In this document: piece by piece, positions 34,018 through 47,524 of the stretch | How the letters are laid out: each line of letters opens with the position of its first letter | Numbering within the stretch: position 1 is the stretch's first letter | NCBI GenBank assembly: GCA_051294375.1 | Contig: CM119267.1 | Span: 26,055,293-26,119,292 of the forward strand | DNA: 64,000 nt | Direction of reading: 5' to 3' | Source: Paraspadella gotoi | Lineage: Eukaryota > Chaetognatha | Made by a program: the position numbers and the translations under genes | The notes under the pieces: generated by a model | What the model was told of the DNA's origin: nothing | What the model saw: only the letters and a program-made list of their open reading frames with translations | Databases searched by the model: none

Positions 34018-36320
34018 ACAAGTTTGAACAAACAATGTCGGACTCTGCCTACGATAATTAATTAATTAATAGATTAATTAATTAATTAATAGATTAATTA
34101 ATTAATTAATAGATTAATTAATTACATTAATAGATTAATTATAATATCATATTCAGCTTGCATCATCGAATGTCCTTAAAATTGAAGTCAGGACAGTTAT
34201 TAAAATGTTTTGTTTACATTTTATCAAAACAAACAAATATCCTCTATTATCGAGCCAGGCGGCAAAGCCCGTCCTGTCTAGATTTTGATTCTGCTTTAGC
34301 TTTCGGTCTCGCCTTTTTGCAATCTATGGCTTCTGAAAAATCTGATAGTCATAGGAGTTGAATTTTCATATATGGCTTCTAATCACTCAAGATCTTTAAA
34401 ATTCTTCATGTTTCAATCAATATTCGTATTTGTTTATGCTTTTATCTTACAAAACAAACGTTATTTAATTATATGTCGCTCTCTCTCTCTCTCTTTTCTC
34501 CGTCACTAGCTTTCTTCTGATTTGTCTAAAAAACGAGTTCGGGCTCTGCAGCGTCTGTCCAGCTTCTCTCTTTCTCTCTCTCTTTTTTTACAAAAAATTT
34601 TGTTAGATATAATGTGGGTTCACTAATGTAAAAACGATGCCGCTGAACCGTGCGCGAAACCGGGTCCTTTGGGTAGAGAATAGCTCACGCTACGTGCGGC
34701 GCCATAAGCTACTCTGATTCTTTAACGAGTAAAAGGGGCTGTTAGAGCTTCTCTACTCTCTCTCTCTTTTAATTATTATATATCGCTCTATTCTCTTTTT
34801 CTCTGCAAGCGGCTGTCTCTCTCTCTTTCTCTTTTTCTCTTCTCTCTCTCTGTTCTCTCTGTGTGTTCTGTCCCTATCTGTTTCCGGATTTTCCTTTCTT
34901 TGCGTGATCGTTTGTTTTTTGAAAAATTACTGATTATTTTTTTCCTTCTAAAAACTTTTTATTTGATTGGCCATTTATTCCGCGCTTTTTTTCAATAACA
35001 AAATCCCATATTTTCATCCGTAGATTTTTCGTGGATTTATTCTCTTCTTCTCTCTCTCATCTCTCTCTCTTCTTTCTACTCTCTCTCTTTCTCTCTCTCT
35101 CTCTCTTTCTCTTTCACTCATTACACGCATTTGTTTGTTTATGACTATCATCGCATCCAATGGAATGACATCATCGCACATCAATGAATGACGATCATCG
35201 CATCAATCCTGAATGACTCATCATCAGCAGCATGTGAGATGATATCATGCTCTATCATAATTGATTATCATCGAATCAATAATCGAATTCCTATTACATC
35301 AACTTAAATTACTATTACATCAATCAATGTAGTATTACCTCGAATCAATTACATATTACATCAATAATTCGTATCGCATGATTCCAATTCGTTTTAATTC
35401 CCGGTTTTTTTCATTAATTTTCTATGATAAGTGGCCTCTGCGCTCCGATCTTGGCCAGTCTTTTTAGATTTTTTATTTTATGTCTCCTTCTCTCTTCTCT
35501 CTGCTCACCTCTCTCTCTTTCTCTCTCACTCCTCTCTCTCCTCTCACCTCTCTCTTTTCTCTTCTCTTTTATTATGCAATAGCGACGATCTTATGCTTTT
35601 AAGATTTTTTTAACTTGCATCATTTTTTCAACGTGGCATAATTTTTTTCAACTTGCATTTCCGTCCCATACTTATATCTAGCGTCTTCACTCACTTTCCT
35701 ACCCGGGCTCACAAAATTTCATCTCAAATCTATCATGGCGGTTAAAAATAAATAATAAAGATTCAAAGTAAATGAGACTCATATTTTTTTTCATTCTAAA
35801 CTCATTCTCACTTGGTACGTTTCCACCTGAAACTTCTATATCCACAGTCTTCGTCATTAACCTGTCTATCCCATACCACACACAAAATTGCAACTCAATC
35901 CTATCCATCCAATTATGATTAATTGCGAATATTTATTGAGTTAAAATAAGTAAAAACGATTTTAGGGTTTAAAAATTCGACTATGTTTTTTCCATTTAAA
36001 CTAAATTTCCACTCACACGATTTCCATTCAAAACTTCATAGTCACCAAGTCTCAATCCGACACACTTACAGCCTCATACACAAAAATTTCATTGTAAATC
36101 ATCCATCCCAATCCCGAGTAATTTTGTGTTTTTGGCTTTAAAGGTGGGACGACGGACGGCAGCCCAACGGTACATTCATTTTTCTTGCATAGATATCATA
36201 ATTCGATGTCTGACATGATATAAGTGTGTGCCCGACCCCCAATAATTGAGCGGACCGACGGACGAAACACTAGTGGAGTTATAGAGTCGAGGAATCTGCT
36301 GATAAGCAGATCCGCACTAA
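34018..36320 (+). mobile_element. Helentron-like element, long form, error-rich copy
   Basis: 5-prime AACAAGTTTGAACAAACAAT, then TTAATTAA, CT-rich arrays, the inverted 22-bp satellite (35140-35380), CATTTCCACTC-type units and the 3-prime hairpin followed by CACTAAAAAG. Cleaner counterpart at 45349-47524. Confidence 0.75.
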
Positions 36321-38154
36321 AAAGAGAATAAGAAAAATAACATTGGAATTTAAAAAAGGGACAAAAACCAATCATAATTGAAAGAAGATAGCGGACAAAA
36401 TCAAGAATTTCCTGGCAAAGGGAAATAAAAAAACTCAGTCAAAAATCTATAAATACAATAAAATATATATAAAATTTGGTATCTATTGCTCAATTCAATA
36501 ATTATGCTAATAAACTGAGGAACATGGTATTAAAAATATAAGATTTTTCAATTTTTACTACATTAAACATTAATTCAGTAATTATTTTTGTAGTTATTAT
36601 AAAATTATCATAATTTATCAAGTGTGTTCCGTTATCAAAAAATAAAAAACATCAGATTTTGCGCAAATTGATTTCCTCCAATCTGATGTTTTTAGAAATG
36701 CAAAATGTTCACGCCTTTTCTTTAATTATAATTATGAACGCAAAAAATAATATTTTCGAAAAACTGGAAAATTCAATTTTTTTATTAAAGAAAAATGTCC
36801 TATCATCAAAGTTGTGCATATTTTTTATTAAAATTTATCATGAATGATCACAACAACATAGGTTTACCGCTACTACCCTCCATTTTCGTTTTTTTTCTCA
36901 TAACAAAGACATCAGTGCAAAAAAGTAAAATATTTGATAAAAAGTAGAAACCTGTTTGTCAGTCCAAATTTCTGATATATTAATTGATTATGAACAAGCC
37001 CTGATTCAAAACTGTCGCAAAAATTATGTAGAGGTAAGGGCTTGGTCTGCTCTAATAGAATATGTAATAAAAATGCGTTTTTTAAACCATTTTGTGACAG
37101 TACCATAATTTCGAAAACACAGTAAAAAAATTTGTCACACTTTTTTTCATATTTTTTTCTATTTTGTCAACGATTGGACCTTGTTAATCTTCTCACAGGG
37201 TAATGACGGTCCTTCACATTGTAACTGAACCTTCTGAATACCAAATGGCTGCATAATTGATAATATTGGGTAAAGGAGTTGTCTCTGAGATCAATAAATT
37301 GATGCAAAAGTAGGCTGAAACTCCCTTTTAGCTTTTATCCTGCATTGCGACTTATGTTCCCTTAATTATTGAGGGCAGATCTGAAATTGTATGCTTAAAC
37401 TTGTTTTTATATATCAATGTTCTATAGTACAAGACTGTTCATTAGGGTGAAATGAAAGTTTGGAATCAAAATTTAGCAGTTATATCTTGAAAAACTATCA
37501 TATTATAAACTTAGCAGTTATATCTTGAAAACTATCTAATATTATAAATATAGTAGCTCAGTCAGCTTATTTGTATTTAGTACTACCCTTATATAATGTC
37601 AAAAATTTCAAAATGGTTTTTTTTTTAATTCTGAGAACAGATTCAGATTCCTCGTTAAAAGTTAATAAAGAAAGTATAAATTTTTTTCAAAAATTATGTC
37701 ATTAAGTAGGTTAAAATTACAAAAAACTATATTTTTAAGCTGGAAATTTAAAAACGGCGTCTTAAATATAGTTTTTGACATTTTTGACTAACTTAATGAA
37801 AGAATTTTTAAAAAAGAATTGTACTTTCTTATAATAACTTTTTGCAAGGAATCCAAATTCGATCTTAAAATTTAAAACTTGTATTTTGAAATAGCTTTAT
37901 ATACTTATTACTATATATAAATATAGCTTACTGGTGCCCACTAATGTATAAAATTAAAAAATAAATTTACCAAAATATTTTTATTGGTTTTTATGTTCAT
38001 GTTTTATATGCTAAATTTTAATTTTCTAAAATTTTATCATTTTCACATCACTCTACTGTTCATGATCAACTATTCGAATTTTGATCGGCAACTTTCACTA
38101 CGCCTTAATGCACAATGCACATAATTTATAAACCTAAATTAAATTGTAAATTAT

Positions 38155-38843
38155 AACAAGTTTGAGCAAACAATGTCGGATCTGCCCACGATCATTGTCG
38201 GTAATTAATTAATTAATTAATAAATAATTAATTATTTAATTAATTCATAATTAATTTATTCAAGTTAATTATTTAATTAATTATACAATTAATTTGATCC
38301 AAAATGTTTGTTTTTATTGATTAATTAACTGATTAATTAATTATTTGATTAATTAATACATCTTGCATTTACATTTAAAATAAAAAAAAAAGAAGCATAA
38401 TCAATTAGTGAAACAGGTTCTTTGTTTTTTCCATTTAAACTCATTTCCACTCATTTCCATCAAAACTTATTTCCAGTTTAATCACACACTTTTCTACCCA
38501 AATACAAAATTTCAAGTCAATCGCCTCATCCACTCATGAGTAATTGGTGTTCAAATAGTGAAATATATTTTTTTGTTTTTTCCATTTAAACTCATTTCCA
38601 CTCGGACGATTCCATCGAAACTTCATATCCAGCTCAATCACACACTTCCCTACCCACACACAAAATTTCATTCCAATCCATCCATCCAATCACGAGTAAT
38701 TGGTGTTTTTTGCTAAGGTGAGATGGACGGACAGACAGACGAACGGACGGACGGACGAATGCCCAACAAGATTGAGGGGGCGGACCAACGGACCGACAAA
38801 GTGAATTATAGAGTCGGGATCTGCTGAAAGCAGATCCGACTAA
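38155..38843 (+). mobile_element. Helentron-like element, complete, short form (copy 2)
   Basis: Duplicate of 26804-27491. Hairpin 38813-38840, then CTAAAAAA. The RCE1 exon 4 donor GTAACG is at 38856-38861. Confidence 0.8.
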
Positions 38844-38861
38844 AAAAGAAAGAGACGTTAC

Positions 38862-38964
38862 CCATGTGATTGCAGACTGCGTGGGCAATGACTGGCGCCG
38901 CGATGTGGCCGGTGCGCAGGAAAAGAAAAACAGAATAGGCGCCGTACACCGAGGTGTAAAGAAA
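38862..38964 (-). CDS. RCE1: RCE1 CAAX prenyl protease 2, exon 4
   Basis: 103 nt, phase 0 to phase 1. Encodes [25 protein letters not shown] and [10 protein letters not shown], matching the human region YTAVFGAYTAFLFIRTGHL to CHSFCNYMG. This covers a membrane segment and a conserved His/Asn-bearing part of the type II CAAX protease fold. Acceptor CTTTCAG, donor GTAACG. It joins exon 3 (ending CFQ) and exon 5 (completing the glycine of GFP). A frame-broken duplicate is at 27510-27613. Confidence 0.88.
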
Positions 38965-39060
38965 CTGAAAGAAGAAAAATAAATCAAGATTCAAAACGAA
39001 AAGCAAATCGTAAAGAAACCAGCCAATAAAAAATCTTAAAAGCAATAGGGATCGAGCCTA

Positions 39061-39376
39061 CTTTTGATGATAACCAAATATTGATGCGATGATAACCAAA
39101 TATTGATGCGATGATAACCGAAGGATTGATGCGATGATAACCAAATGATGGATGCGATGATAGTCATTCATTGATGCGATGATAGTCATTCATTGATGCG
39201 ATGATAATCATTCATTGATGCGATGATAATCACTCATTGATGCGATGATAATCACTCATTGATGCGATGATAGTCCTTCATTGATCGGATGATAATGATA
39301 ATGATGCGATGATAGTCATTCATTGAAGCGATGATAGTCATTCATTGATGCGATGCTTGTCATTCATTGACGTGAC
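39061..39376. repeat. 22-bp minisatellite (copy 2)
   Basis: Same array as 27712-28024, a GATGCGATGATA-type repeat in the RCE1 intron. Confidence 0.88.
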
Positions 39377-42300
39377 GAGTTAATTAGAGAGAGAGAGAGA
39401 GAGAGACTTGATTGAGAGAGAAATATAGAGAGAATAATAAAATAATAAGAAAAGTTTTTAGAAGGAAAAAATAAAAATCCACGAAAATCTCGGAAATAAA
39501 TTTGGGATTTTGTATTAAGAAAAAAGTGGCGTGATAAAAATAAAATTGTTTTATTAGAGTGTGATTACTGATTAAGCATCAATTAACTTTCTATTTTTTT
39601 TTTCAATTGAAATAAGACTGAAGTCTTTTGTTCATCTAGTTCAAAATGAAGTTGAAAACCTTATTTTTTTGCATTTTATTGAAAATGAATGAGATTGATA
39701 TTGATTGATTGTGGTACCCATTTTTTGTGACCAGAATCTGTTCCCACCAAAGTACGTGATCGAATTTTATGAAATTTTACATATACAGTCCTAATGACGA
39801 TACAAATGGAACTATCAACCCCTGACAAGAGATACATTGTCCTGGGGCTGGACCCCTGGGGGGCCAAAAAAGGCTAAAAATTTTTTTTTATATTTTAATA
39901 TTTTTTAGTAGCATCGGGTGCATTGACGTCTTAAACATGTAAAAAAAACATTTTAGAACTAAAATTGATAAATTTTCAATAATTAAGAATTGTTTGAAGA
40001 AGATGCATGGTTCATCGTTTTACTTCCAATTTTCCAAAATTATTCCAAATCTGACTTGAACAGCTGATATTCATGAAGATAAAAATTAAGGTAAACTAAC
40101 ATTTTTGAGGTAATAAATAGGTTTTTGGGAAAGAGTAAATGTCTGTGCAACAAAAATATTTTTAAAATTTGTAAAAAAAATTTTACCATTTTTTACCCCA
40201 ATGGGTGAACCCCGAGAGGGCCCATATCTCAGCTCAGGGGTCAAATATTGAAATTCGCCTCGATAGTTCTATTTATATTCACATAGGGATCGTTCATACT
40301 AACTTTCAATAAATTTGGTCCAGTAGTTTTCTCGGAACGTGTTCTGGTCACAAAAAAGGGGTACTGAAAAGACATTGATATTTGTTATGTGTTAGTGACA
40401 GAACCGTTCAATGTAAGCAGTCCCTGAGCTTCGGATCAGGCTGTAACACCATGTTATAGGCGGGTTAAGCGCCCCGTCCCTCTTAACTGCCAGACGACCA
40501 CCGGGCTAGAACCCCGGACCTTTAGGTTGGGAGGCGAATGACTTGCCTCCGGCACCAATGGCCGCTGATGAACGGTTGGTGGATTTTAGTCCACCATAGT
40601 ACCACTTTTTTTTTTATATTAATACCAAAAACAGTATTAACATAATCTTTTTTTTTTTTTTTTTAAAGGAAGCAACATTATTATTTTTTTATTTAAAAGT
40701 AAAAACTAATTTATTAAAATTTAACAGAAACACAAGACACAAACGTTTAAATAGACTCATGAATAAAATATTATGAACTAATTCATATTTTTTTATAATG
40801 GACTCATAAATCAAATGTTATGGACTAATTCATAAGAAATAATTCATAAATTATAACGTTCAAGAACGTTCAAAAATAAAATTTTTAAACATTTTGACAT
40901 AATTGACATAATTGACATAATCATAAAATGAAGCCTTCTGTAATTAAAAAATAAATAAAAGAAAGGCAAAAATGTTACAATGTTTACAATTGGAAATTTT
41001 TTTCAATTTTTTCCAATCATAGGTTGTTAAAGATTTTATTTTTATTTGTATAGCTTCTCATTAAAAAGGTCTTTTTATTTCCCATTTTTATTATAGATTT
41101 AAAAAAAAATTTATGAATTTCATCTTCAATATTATATACTGCAATATGTAAATTAGATTAAAGCATTTCTGTATACTAATTTGGATATTATAATGAGTAC
41201 TTTAATCTCATTTGCATATTGCAGTAAATCATAATGAAGTGGAAATTCAAACAAAAAATACTTAAATCCAAATGTAATAAAAAAATATCAAGGCTATTTC
41301 AAGATAAGAAGCCATATCTAAATTTTTAACTTACTATGGCCAGTGATTTTGATTTGGGTATTTTCAACAATGAAATTGAACTTAAATAACTATTTTTTCT
41401 TTTTTCCCACTGATAAATATGAAACACTCTTTCTTTAAAAAAACGGTTGGCTATAGTTTTCTTCTCCTTATAATATAGAACTCACTGGGTGAATTCTATG
41501 CTTTCAAAATACGGTAAGACATGATTTCTTTTCCGACAATCATTCTAATTACGGTATCTGACATAACTAAGATGAAACTAAAACGATTTTTTATGGTAAG
41601 GGGAACTTTTAAAGATTAAATTGCTCGTCAGATCTATCGCGTTTTTTAGATATACTACTGCTAAGGCAAAACAATGGCACAGTATATTTTAAAACTGTTT
41701 TCCTTTTTTTATCCACATTTTTTTCTCTCTTGAACCTTCTCTCTGTCTCTTTCTTTTCTCTCTTTCTCTCTGTCTTTCTCTCCCTTTCTCATACTTTTCT
41801 GTCCTCATATTTCTCTGTGTCATCCCTTCTTTTCTTCCTTAACCTTTATTTCCCTTCCTCTCAATCTCTGTTTTCTTCCTCTCTGATTCTCTTTCCTCCC
41901 TGTTTCTTATCTTTTCTTTTCTCTCAATGTTCTCGTTTCCCCCCTCTCCCCATATATTAATTTCTTTCCACTCTTTCTTCCTCTCCCTTCATTTTTTTCA
42001 CCCATTCTCTCTCTTCTCTCATCTTTTTCTCATTCTCACAATGTAAGAAAAAAAATCTAGGGTAGTGTATGATTTTAGCGGAAGTTTGGTTGCCAAGCAG
42101 ATTTAAAAAATCGACAGATTTTTGCGGAAATTTTTTCCGCAAAAACCTGTCGATTGAGAGAAATTAATCTGCTGACGCTTCCCCTTTCAATAAAAGAAGG
42201 CGGTTTTTTTTAATTGGTCAACTTTAGTATGTTTCTCAGCTATTAAAACTATAAAATAAGTCAAAAACCGAGTTTTAGTTCAAATAAAACGCATCCTCAC

Positions 42301-43055
42301 AAATTAAAAGTAGGCTTTAAAATTTTTTTTCAGCTAAAGTATTAAATATTTTGCCCTAATTTTTTAGATACCAGAAGCACGGACAATGGGGAATTATTGA
42401 TTAGAATTGTGGACATTTTGAAGTATTTTCGTTTAACAAATTGTAATAAAATGTAAAAATGTAAGTTTTTGACTAGTCAATTTAAAAAATAATTCATAGG
42501 CAAACAATAGATGATTAACATCAAATGAACCAACTCAGAGGTCAAGAAGATAAGAAGGACCCGAAAGCCAGAGTAAAAAAATTTTCTTCAATGATCTTGG
42601 CATTCAAATCTCAAGACAAAAGTCAAAATGGACAAAAATGGACATAATTTTTTTTATTAAAAGTAGCAAAAATGTCATTGATTCTTAATTAGAAAATGCA
42701 GCAGAGGATTTCAATTAATCCGTAGTCTAGCCAACTTTGTCTTAGAGTTAAAATTTAATCATTTTTGTTGGTAATATTCTAACAATATTGAAAAAAGTGG
42801 TTTTTTTTGCTAAATTCCTAGATAGAAATCACTGCTATGCATCGCACATTTTTGTAAAACTTTATCATAATTCATTTTTATTTAAAAAAAAACGGTAAGT
42901 CACAGCCAAACCTATAAAAGCGTATTAGTTTTTATATGAAAACAGCGTGACGCCGACGACGTCACAAAGAAGCCTGGCCTTAACATTATAGAGCCAGGAC
43001 CAGGCGAAGCCTGTCCTGGCTCGATAAAAAGGAAGTAAAAATTAAATAAAAAGAC
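39377..43055. other. RCE1 intron 3 (copy 2)
   Basis: Counterpart of 28025-31694: terminal-inverted-repeat element (about 39714-40365), family 2 SINE (40383-40598), pyrimidine tract (41700-42030), nested palindrome (42101-42175) and a GAGCCAGGA/TCCTGGCTC hairpin at 42990-43022. No other gene. Confidence 0.6.
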
Positions 43056-43174
43056 CTGAAAACAAGAAGCGGGGAGGATTTGCGAAAGAGGAAGACCCGT
43101 CGTTGTCCTCTTTTCATAGATGTGATGAAAATGCGCGAGGCCGAAGAAAAGAGGAGCGACGACGAGAGTCAGCC
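43056..43174 (-). CDS. RCE1: RCE1 CAAX prenyl protease 2, exon 3 (catalytic histidines)
   Basis: 119 nt. After acceptor AATAAAG, two bases complete a glycine, then LTLVVAPLFFGLAHFHH and IYEKRTTTGLPLSQILPASC to FQ. FFGLAHFHH carries the conserved FxxxH motif of type II CAAX proteases; with EExxxR in exon 2 it forms the active site. Human RCE1 reads PLFFGVAHFHH at this place. Phases fit exon 2 (one base over) and exon 4 (phase 0). The donor is CAG followed by GTCTTT, an unusual +3 base. A frame-broken duplicate is at 31695-31812. Confidence 0.86.
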
Positions 43175-43270
43175 CTTTATTTCATCATGAAAATTGAAAA
43201 ACTACTTGTTTCACTATCTATAGCTTTTTAGATAATATATTTTTAGTTAATATTTAAATTTTTTAAAAAA

Positions 43271-44352
43271 TTTTTAGTCGGATCTGCTTATCAGCAGATC
43301 CCGACTCTATAATTCACTTTGTCGGTCCGTCGGTCCGCCCCCTCAATATTGTCGGGCACACACTTATATCATGTCAGAACATCGAATTATGATAAATTAT
43401 GCAAAAAAAAAAATGATGTCCGTCCGTCCGTCCCACCTTAGCAAAAAACACCAATTACTCGTGATTGGATGGATGGATTTGAATGAAATTTTGTGTGTGG
43501 GTAGGGAAGTGTGTGATTGAGCTGGATATAAAGTTTCGATGGAATCGTCCGAGTGGAAATGAGTTTAAATGGAAAAAACAAAAAAATATAATTCACTATT
43601 TGAACACCAACTGCTCTATGAGTGGATGGGGCGATTGACCTGAAATTTTGTATGTGAGTAGGAAAGTGTGTGATTGAACAGGAAACCGAGTTTTGATGGA
43701 ATCGTTTGAGTGGAAATGAGTTTAAATGGAAAAAAACAAAAAACCTGTTTCACTAATTGATTATGCTTCTTTTTCCTTTTATATTAAATGTATATGCAGG
43801 ATGTATTAATAAATCAAATAATCAGTTAATCAATTAGTCAATTAATTAATCACTAATTAATCAGTCAATCCGTCCATCCGTCCCACCTTAGCAAAAAGCC
43901 CGAATAACTCGTGATTGGCTGGTTGGATCGGAATGAAATTTTGTGTATGGGTAGGAACATGTGTGATGAAGCTGGATATAAATTTTTGTTGAAATCGTGT
44001 GAGTGGATATGAGTTTAAATTGAAAAAACATAAGTCGCATTTACTAAAATCTTTTTACTTATTTTAACCAATAAATATTCTAATTAATCATAATTGGATG
44101 GATAGATTGAGTTCAAATTTTGTGTGGGTAGGAAAATGTGTGACGAAGCTTGATATAAAGTTTTGACGGAATTGTGCCAGTGGAAATGAGTTTAAATGGA
44201 AAAAATATAAGTCACATTTACTTTATTTTAAGGACATCGATGATGATAAGCTGTATATAAATTTATAATTAATTATTAAATATTAAAATTAATTAATCAA
44301 TTAATTAATTAATTTTCGTAGGCAGATCCGACATTGTTTGCTCAAACTTGTT
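43271..44352 (-). mobile_element. Helentron-like element, both ends (copy 2)
   Basis: 3-prime hairpin GGATCTGCTTATCAGCAGATCC at 43280-43301, CCGT microsatellite, four body units, 5-prime end CGTAGGCAGATCCGACATTG to CTTGTT. It begins about 100 bp upstream of RCE1 exon 3, within the intron. Confidence 0.8.
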
Positions 44353-45348
44353 AATGATTTTTCATGTTAAATCTAATATTATTTATCTATATTTGGAATG
44401 GGGACGTTAGTGTTGTCTTCAAGAAATCGAGGGAGAAACTACACAACACAAGTTTTCTTATAGATATCGATTTAATTCAAAGTCTTTAAAACATACTTAA
44501 ATTACTAAATAAAACCTGTATAATCAAAACACAGAACTAAATTTTCGTTCTTCTTTCCGCTTCTTCTTTCATTCGTCAATTTGACTAATTTCCTTATTAA
44601 TGATTCTGTACGCGTTTCAGGAAAAAGACTGTAAATAAATTGCTTTATTTATATAAACTTCAGTTGGTAGTGCGGGGTAATTCGGAACAGGGGTAATTGA
44701 ACACTGACATATAAAATGAAATAAAAAAATTGTTTATAGATATTTTATAATTTTTTTGGTTATTTAATATTTAACTTGACTTTCCATTACAGCAGTTACA
44801 GCATCCGGCTGCTGCTGCAGCAGCTGCAGCAACAATTTCAAAGCTGCTCGTTTTTGAGTAGTCGTTTTCAAGCCTCTCTCACAGTCATATTTGACGTAAT
44901 ATGACTATGGAATATTAATATCTGATTGACGAGACTACTAATTTTTAGTTATTGTATAGATTATTTCGAAAAAATAATTCTATTATTTTTTACATAGCTA
45001 CAATTAAATTGAGGTAAAACGGAACACCTGTAAGTATTCTGTGTTATCTAATATGCTTTTTATAAAGTTTTAGAGATAATTTACTCAGTAATAATAAGAG
45101 TTTGCAACATTTGTTATATAATTAGGTGGAAAAAATTATTATACTATTAATAATACAGTAAAAAAATCTATTTTTAGCAATAAAAAAGTAACAAAAGTTT
45201 GTAATGGAATTTAACGCCTAAATATGGTTAAAAAATTAGTAAAAAAAAAAATTAAAATGACATAATATAAAAATAATATGAATAAAAATATTTTGAAAAG
45301 GAAATAAAAACTAAGCTAAATTTCTAAAGCTAAATATAAATGATAAAT

Positions 45349-46347
45349 AACAAGTTTGAACAAACAATGTCGGATCTGCCTACGATAATTAATTAATTAA
45401 TAGATTAATTAATTAATTAATTAATAATTAATTAATAATAATTAATTTAATTAATTAATAGTATTAATTATAATATATATTCAGCTTGTCATCATCGATG
45501 TCCTTAAAATTGAGTCAGGACAGTTATTAAATGTTTTGTTTACATTTTATCAAAACAAACAAATATCCTCTATTATCGAGCCAGGCGGGCAAAGCCCGTC
45601 CTGTCTAGATTTTGATCTGTTTAGCTTTCGGTCTCGCTTTTTTGCAATCATGGCTTCTGAAAATGTGATATCATAGGGAGTTGAATTTTCATATATGGCT
45701 TCTAATCATCAAGATCTTTAAAATTCTCATGTTTCATATCAATATTCGTATTTGTTTATGTTTTATTTACAAAACAAACGTTTTAATTATATGTCGCTCT
45801 CTCTCTCTCTCTTTTTTCTCCGTCACTGCTTCTTCTGATTTGTCTAAAAACGAGTTCCGGCTCTGCAGCGTCTGTCCAGCTTCTCTCTTTTCTCTCTCTT
45901 CTTTTTTTTTTACAAAAAATTTTTAGATATAATGTGGGTTCACTAATGTAAAAAACGATGCCGCGAACCGTGCGCGAACCCGGGTCCTTTGGGTAGAGAA
46001 TAGCTCACGCTACGTGCGGCGCCATAAGTACTGCTGATTCTTTAACGAGTAAAGGGGCTGTAGAGCTCTTCTTCTCTCTCTCTTTTAATTATTATATATC
46101 GCTCTTTCTCTTTCTCTTTTTCTCTGCAGCGGCTGTCTCTCTCTCTTTCTCTTTTCTCTCTCTTCTCTCTGTCTCTCTGTGTGTGTCTGTCCTATCTGTC
46201 CGATCTTTGCGTGATCGTTTGTTTTTTGAAAATTCTGATTATTTTTTTCCTTCTAAAAACTTTTATTATTGCCATTTATTCCGCGCTTTTTTTCAATACA
46301 AAATCCCATATTTTCATCCGAGATTTTCGTGGATTTATTCTCTTCTT

Positions 46348-46386
<39 letters not shown>

Positions 46387-47524
46387 TTTCTCTCTCTCTT
46401 TCTCTCTCTCTCTCTTTCACTCATACACGCATTTGTTTGTTTTATTGACTATCATGCATCAATGAATGACAATCATCGCATCAATGAATGACGATCATCG
46501 CATCACTGAATGACTATCATCACAGCAGTGAATGACTATCATCGCATCAATAATTGATTATCATCGAATCAATAATCAATTCCTATTACATCAATAAATT
46601 ACTATTACATCAATCAATTAGTATTACCTCAATCAATTACTATTACATCAATAATTCGTTATCGCATGATTCATTCGTTTTTTCCCGGTTTTTTCATTAA
46701 TTTTCTATGATAGTGGGCTCTGGCTCGATCTTGAGTCTTTTAAGATTTTTTTATTTTATGTCTCCTTCTCTTCTCTCTCTCTCTCACTTCTCTCTTTCTC
46801 TCTCACTCTTCTTCTTCTCTCTCTCTTTCTCTCTCTTTTTATGCAATAGCGACGATCCTTATGCTTTTAAGATTTTTTTAACTTGCATCATTTTTTCAAC
46901 TTGCATAATTTTTTCAACTTGCATTCCGTCAAAACTTTATATCTAGCTTCTTCACTCACTTTCCTACCGGCTCACAAAATTTCATCTCAATCTATCATGG
47001 GTTAAAATAAATAAAAAGATTCAAGTAAATGTGACTCATATTTTTTTCATTTAAACTCATTTCCACTGGTACGTTTCCACTGAAACTTTATATCAAGCTT
47101 CGTCATACGTTTTCCTACCCACACACAAAATTTGAACTCAATCTATCCATCCAATTATGATTAATTGGAATATTTATTGGTTAAAATAAGTAAAAAGATT
47201 TTAGTAAATTCGACTTATGTTTTTTCCATTTAAACTAATTTCCACTCACACGATTCCATCAAAACTTCATATCCAGCTCAAATCACACACTTACCTATCC
47301 TCACACAAAATTCATTTAAATCCATCCATCCAATCACGATAATTTGGTGTTTTTTGCTAAGGTGGGACGGACGGACGGACGGACATCATTTTTTTTGCAT
47401 AATTTATCATAATTCGATGTTCTGACATGATATAAGTGTGTGCGCCGACAATATTGAGGGGGCGGACCGACGGACCGAAAAGTGAGTTATAGAGTCGGAT
47501 CTGCTGATAAGCAGATCCGACTAA
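45349..47524 (+). mobile_element. Helentron-like element, long form (copy 2)
   Basis: AACAAGTTTGAACAAACAAT at the start, perfect 13-bp-stem hairpin AGTCGGATCTGCTG and its complement at 47492-47521, then CTAAAAAG. Internal CT arrays, inverted 22-bp satellite (46445-46675), body units and a CGGA microsatellite (47366-47383). Confidence 0.8.
45940..46050 (-). other. tRNA-like GC-rich patch inside the Helentron-like element
   Basis: On the minus strand TAGCGTGAGCTATTC resembles an A box, and GGACCCGGGTTCGCG has a T-arm-like GGTTCG, but the B box is not matched further. It may be a decayed SINE head. Noisy counterpart near 34620-34730. Confidence 0.25.

Larger units (their letters stand above)
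25289..36633. repeat. Tandem duplication, copy 1 (about 11.3 kb)
   Basis: Matches 36634-47819 nearly base for base in direct orientation, with copy 2 starting at the next base. Differences are mainly one-base indels, often in homopolymers, and become much denser after about 31900. Both RCE1 exons in this copy are frame-broken. Confidence 0.92.
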
